DNA of 64,000 nucleotides from NCBI GenBank assembly GCA_026182355.1, contig JAPFBL010000582.1, forward strand, positions 266,001-330,000. The letters are read 5' to 3'. Positions 60,481 to 64,000 of this stretch are shown piece after piece; the stretch's first letter is position 1, and every line of letters begins with the position of its first letter. The translations under genes and the position numbers were made by a program. The stretch is from Hermatobates lingyangjiaoensis (Eukaryota > Arthropoda > Insecta > Hemiptera > Hermatobatidae). The notes beneath the pieces were generated by a model. That model ran no database searches. It was not told the DNA's origin and saw only the letters and a program-made list of their open reading frames with translations.

Positions 60481-60535
<55 letters not shown>
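60480..60535. repeat. (TA)n microsatellite
   Basis: About 25 pure TA units at the edge of the gamma foldback. Confidence 0.93.
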
Positions 60536-60845
60536 GTTTCACGGTGAAGGTGAATCGCAAACACAGAACTAAGGAACAAACACACTTACTGTCTCTAATT
60601 TTAGGTTGAACCGTCATCAGGAGAGTTGAGATAGGGACACCAAGCGCACTTGTGAAAGTGCGAGACCATCGGTGGGTCTCCAACCGTCCTTTCACAAGTG
60701 GGCATGGTGTCCCTATCTCAACTCTCCTGATGACGGTTCAACCGAAAATTAGAGACAGTAAGTGTGTTTGTTCCTTAGTTCTGTGTTTGTGATTCACTGT
60801 GAAACGTTTGTTACCCTTTTGGATCGTTTTCCTGTTTACAATATA
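60536..60845. repeat. Foldback of family gamma
   Basis: Arms 60540-60680 and 60690-60805 (ACTTACTGTCTCTAATTTT against AAAATTAGAGACAGTAAGT). The arms differ at the ribozyme GAAA: intact on plus, TAAA on minus. Confidence 0.85.
60723..60755 (+). ncRNA. Hammerhead-like ribozyme, family gamma, all elements intact
   Basis: TCTC 60723-60726 with GAGA 60752-60755; CTGATGA 60727-60733; extra C 60734; GGTTCAACC 60735-60743; GAA 60744-60746; palindrome AATT 60747-60750; A 60751. Confidence 0.75.
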
Positions 60846-60859
60846 TATATATATCTTGA

Positions 60860-61000
60860 TAAAAGTATCGACCATGAAGAAAAAAACAAAATAAAATTTA
60901 TCAGGACTCGGTCAGTTTTTCAAGTTCAAATTTAACTCTCAATACCGACCTTTCGGTTTTTATTTAAAACCTTTTTTTTTTATAGGCAGAAGTATAACAT
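60860..61000 (-). repeat. Lambda-like leader (minus)
   Basis: GACTCGGTCAGTTTTTCAAG, then TACCGACCTTTCGGTTTT. Confidence 0.5.
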
Positions 61001-61570
61001 TTTGAAACAGAAAAACTTATGTATTTGTTAAAAGGAAACCTTAAACACGTTTTTTTTTTAACAATATAAACATGTGACACTGTTTATATTCAAACTACAA
61101 TAGATTGTTGTTGAAATTTTCAAAATTGTGTTTCTTCAGGTCTTTTCTGTTCCCATCTTTAATAGTAATATATTACGACTAATTCAAAAACGAGTATTAC
61201 TAACCCTAGTGAAAAATAACCCATTAACCTATAAAATATTATGATTTATTTAATTTTTTTCTTGTTTACTTGTTGCTTCAGGATTGTTTTTTTTTCCTCC
61301 AATTTCTTTTCTATTCTAACAGTACCGATTGTTAGGGGTTCATTAACATTATGATTATTCAGATAAACAAATAAAGTGATAAGAATATTCATGAACTAAC
61401 ACAAGCTTGCCTTCGTACTCCTGTCTCAAGCAGGCCGCATTATAAAACTCTTATTTATCGACTCTTTTTTTTCAGATTTTCTTTCTTTTTTATACTTGTA
61501 TTGTAAATCGAGCTTCAAGGCTATCCACTTGTCTCCTAGTACCGTTATTATTACTCAATCTATTACTACT
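61001..61570. other. Unassigned
   Basis: No feature recognised. Confidence 0.4.
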
Positions 61571-61649
61571 TTTTATATATATATATCTTACATGAGCTTA
61601 TAAATCAGTCTTTTAATATAAAATATTTATAAAGAACAAAAATATTTCA

Positions 61650-61790
61650 ATTCAAACTGGGCTTTTTTGAGGATTTTTGTCCAAAGAATGAACAAATGAT
61701 TATAAGCCGACGTTTCGTCAAAAATTCTTTGCCATTTTCAGTGCTATTCTAGCTTTTTGATATTTGATACTAATATATATATAATATATA
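61650..61790 (-). ncRNA. Degenerate kappa-family motif (minus)
   Basis: CTGAAAA, extra T, GGCAAAGAATTTTTGAC, GAA, ACGT, C, GGC. The palindrome and GAA persist; G8 of the core is lost. Confidence 0.45.
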
Positions 61791-61804
61791 TATATAGCAT
61801 ATAT

Positions 61805-61943
61805 GAAAAGTTGGTTACTTGCCGTTGCGCTTACAACGTGCTTGGTCTCCCATTCTTTTTCCTGAAGACGGATTACCCGAAAATTTGAGTCTGTAAGTGT
61901 GTATTCCCTACTTTGTTGTTGCTCTTTGTTAATCTCGAACTCG

Positions 61944-61975
<32 letters not shown>
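61805..61975 (+). ncRNA. Family beta unit with intact ribozyme core
   Basis: CTGAAGA 61862-61868, extra C, GG-ATTAC-CC, GAA, AATT, T, GAG. The base before the core and its stem I partner are partly changed (CTTTTTC). Leader to (TA)n 61946-61970. Confidence 0.58.
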
Positions 61976-61976
<1 letters not shown>

Positions 61977-62125
61977 CAATATGAATTAGGAAAAAAAGAC
62001 TAAACATTCTTTAATTGTTACAACTCGTTGAAAGATCATATTTTTTTCCCCATTTCATATTGTGGTTAGATCATTGATTGTCATTACACGTGTTTATATG
62101 AAATCTTCCTCTTATATATATATAT
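61976..62125. repeat. Decayed family alpha fragments
   Basis: GTTGAAAGATCATA, then ATATTGTGGTTAGATCATTG and the ACGTGTTTATATGAAATC leader end; the core is not recognisable. Confidence 0.55.
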
Positions 62126-62127
62126 AT

Positions 62128-62260
62128 AGTTCAATATAGAAAAAGAAACATAGTGAAATCAAAAGAACACCCTTTCAGTCTCTAATTTTCGGTTTTACCG
62201 TCTTCAGGAGAGATAAGAGAGGGAAACCAAGTGCACTGGTCCAGAGATGGTCTCCAACCC
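62128..62260 (-). ncRNA. Family gamma ribozyme with leader (minus), intact
   Basis: Minus: TCTC (62208-62211) with GAGA (62179-62182); CTGAAGA; extra C (62200); GGTAAAACC; GAA; AATT (62184-62187); A. Confidence 0.72.
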
Positions 62261-62261
62261 T

Positions 62262-62465
62262 TCCTGCACATTCATCCTTTTAAAATATCACTCATTTCAA
62301 CCCATCACTAGATCTTTTCTGCATCTAGTGTTTTGGTTAGGCTTTTGACTCTGACGAAGACCGCTTGTTACGATTGAAAGATTTTAGTTCTTTTTTTTTT
62401 CATTTCATATTGTAGTTAGATCATTGATTGTTATTTCACGTGTTTGTGTGAAATCTAGTTATGTA
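62262..62465 (+). mobile_element. Alpha-family 3' UTR remnant and ribozyme
   Basis: UTR scrap ATCCTTTTAAAATATCAC, then CTGCATCTAGTGTT, GACT 62347-62350, CTGACGA 62351-62357, GACCG..CGATT, GAA, then AGATTTT (palindrome decayed). Confidence 0.6.
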
Positions 62466-62469
62466 TCTA

Positions 62470-62755
62470 TCAATTCAAACTGGGTTTTTGAGGGTTTTCT
62501 TCTTTAAAGAATGAACAGCTGCTTATAAGCTGACGTTTAGCCAAAAATTGTTTGTTCTTTTAAAGGTTTTTTTTTGATACGATGCTTTTAGATAAATACA
62601 TCTAATTTGAGTAGTTTTCCTTCAAAAAAATCCTTGAAAATGCCAAAGAATTTTTAGCGAAACATTGGCTTATGCGTCAGTAGTTAATTCCTTGGATACA
62701 AATCCTCAGAAACTCAGTTTGAATTGTAAGAACAAGTGGTCGAGAAGCTATATCA
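62470..62755. repeat. Kappa-family fragments, inverted
   Basis: Minus-sense GCTGACGTTTAGCCAAAAAT (62527-62548) and plus-sense TCCTTGAAAATGCC to AGCGAAACATTGGC (62630-62669). Confidence 0.5.
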
Positions 62756-62759
62756 AAAA

Positions 62760-63208
62760 TAATAAAAATATAGTTAACATACTTTTTGCAAGTTAGTATT
62801 TTTCTAATTCATTAGTTATAAAAGTTATTTATTATGTATTTTTATTTACCGTCTGTCTTTAATGAGACTTTAATAGTGTTTTTGTCTATTATCTGGTCTA
62901 TTAAAATGTTTGACAGAGATGACAAACAAAAACAAATCGCGGCCAATATTTCAAATTTATCATTTCTTAATAACAATCTTACTGATTCTATGATTAGATT
63001 ATCATTTTATACAAAATGACATATTAGAAAGGGTAATTATGTTTTAACTCTTCATATTTAAATATGAAAATGTTAAAATAAATATGTTTTAATATATTAA
63101 AACTTAAGTCTCAATAAACAAATATGAAGTTTTTTTTTAGAAGTGTTAATGTAGTTTTAGTAGTAAACAATAGTTGAATCGAATTTAATTCTAATAGTCA
63201 ATTATTAG
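62760..63208. other. AT-rich unassigned
   Basis: A 61-codon frame (62834-63019) with no recognised family. Confidence 0.4.
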
Positions 63209-63210
63209 TG

Positions 63211-63890
63211 GGGCCAGGTTAGCTGGTGGTTACTGTACTCGCTTGTGGGCTGGTAATCCGGGGTTCGATTCCTACCTGGCCCTCTGATTTAGATTTATTC
63301 ACGCGGGAGGAGAAATAAATATGAATACGCTGTCCTTCGGGGAAGACGTTAAGCCGTCGGTCCCGAGCGTATACGATGTCATGTACTCGTTAAAGATCCC
63401 TACTCGAAATGCTCTTGATTTTGGCAAAATTTAGGACTCCCAATATAGAATCTGTCCTTCAGGGAAGACGTTAAGCCGTCGGTCCCGAGCCTCCTTCGGG
63501 GAAGACGTTAAGCCGTCGGTCCCGAGCCTATACGATGTCAGGTACTCGTTAAAGATCCCTACTCGAAATGCTCTTGATTTTGGCAAAATTTAGGACTCCC
63601 AATATAGAATCTGTCCTTCGGAGAAGACGTTAAGCCGTCGGTCCCGAGCCTATACAATGTCAGGTACTCGTTAAAGATCCCTACTCGAAATGCTCTTGAT
63701 TTTGGCAAAATTTAGGACTCCCAATATAGAATCTGTAGAATCACCGATCAAACAAAACGTTATAACGGCTATTAATATTAATATTATGTAATATAATATT
63801 ATATTATAATTAATTAATATAATATTAATATTAAACGGCTAACGTTATAACCCGTTAGGGGATCGGTTTAAACAATAATAAGGTATTAAA
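63211..63890 (+). mobile_element. tRNA-derived SINE with tandemly amplified body
   Basis: Box A region AGGTTAGCTGGTGG and box B GGTTCGATTCC (63262-63272). The body segment from (C)CTTCGG(G/A)GAAGACGTTAAG to AATATAGAATCTGT occurs at about 63331, 63453 (truncated), 63491 and 63612. The tail GAATCACCGATCAAAC, an AT-rich insert and GGGGATCGGTTTAAAC complete it. Confidence 0.85.
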
Positions 63891-64000
63891 GTATTAATAA
63901 TTTACTAGGTGTTAATTGTTAAATGAATACTTGGTAAATCCATTTCATTATAAATCCCCTACTTTATTTGAACCCAATGGGAGTAAGCGAGTGAGTTTGC
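63891..64000. other. Unassigned right edge
   Basis: AT-rich; no feature. Confidence 0.4.

Overview
The window looks like non-genic DNA from an AT-rich invertebrate genome, probably an arthropod. That last step is an inference from the mix of repeats and from a short (TTAGG)3 stretch near 17.13 kb. I see no intact host protein gene, rRNA gene, tRNA gene or CRISPR array. Almost every recognisable feature is a mobile-element remnant, a satellite or a microsatellite.

The dominant component is Penelope-like retroelement (PLE) debris. It includes a reverse transcriptase with a YVDD box and a GIY-YIG endonuclease (13.98-12.90 kb, minus), a second GIY-YIG endonuclease (11.77-11.30 kb, minus), a third endonuclease C-terminus (48.33-48.48 kb, plus), and many copies of the first 50-70 codons of the PLE ORF. 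Those copies all share a FN..C..EGLLP.(Y/F)TNIY block and nearly all stop exactly there, in (TA)n. Just upstream of the N-terminal blocks, or just downstream of the endonuclease 3' UTRs, lie dozens of copies of a short structured motif. I read it as a type-I hammerhead ribozyme whose stem III is a bare 4-6 nt palindrome, the kind known to act as dimers. At least ten divergent sequence families keep the same fold: complementary stem I flanks, CTGANGA, exactly one extra nucleotide, a stem II hairpin, GAA, a palindrome A..T, then a non-G cleavage nucleotide. In several families the ATG of the element ORF lies inside the palindrome. Many loci are inverted dimers (foldbacks) bounded by (TA)n.

Layout: 0.26-1.69 kb pyrimidine satellite; 2.4-6.9 kb PLE fragments, foldbacks and a 5'-truncated non-LTR retrotransposon with target-site duplications; 7.4-10.7 kb tRNA-derived SINEs and ribozyme foldbacks; 10.8-14.0 kb the best PLE coding remnants; 14.5-28.4 kb further PLE N-terminal/ribozyme units; 28.8-29.4 kb a 24-bp minisatellite; 31.4-32.3 kb tandem SINEs; 34.4-35.5 kb an 8-bp satellite; 38.1-43.8 kb a 42-bp minisatellite interrupted by a ribozyme unit, a large foldback, a 61-bp satellite and a non-LTR RNase H remnant; 44.2-46.5 kb dispersed repeats, one carrying nine 75-bp hairpin units; 52.4-53.0 kb a Tc1/mariner remnant; 54.7-58.3 kb SINE-derived tandems and a third non-LTR tail; 59.6-63.9 kb more PLE units and a SINE with a tandemly amplified body.

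The pieces fit one cycle, inferred from sequence only: PLE RNA carries a ribozyme at the junction of adjoining copies, the ribozyme overlaps the ORF start, and insertion occurs mainly at (TA)n tracts, where the element's own ATATA codons (TNIYI) offer microhomology.
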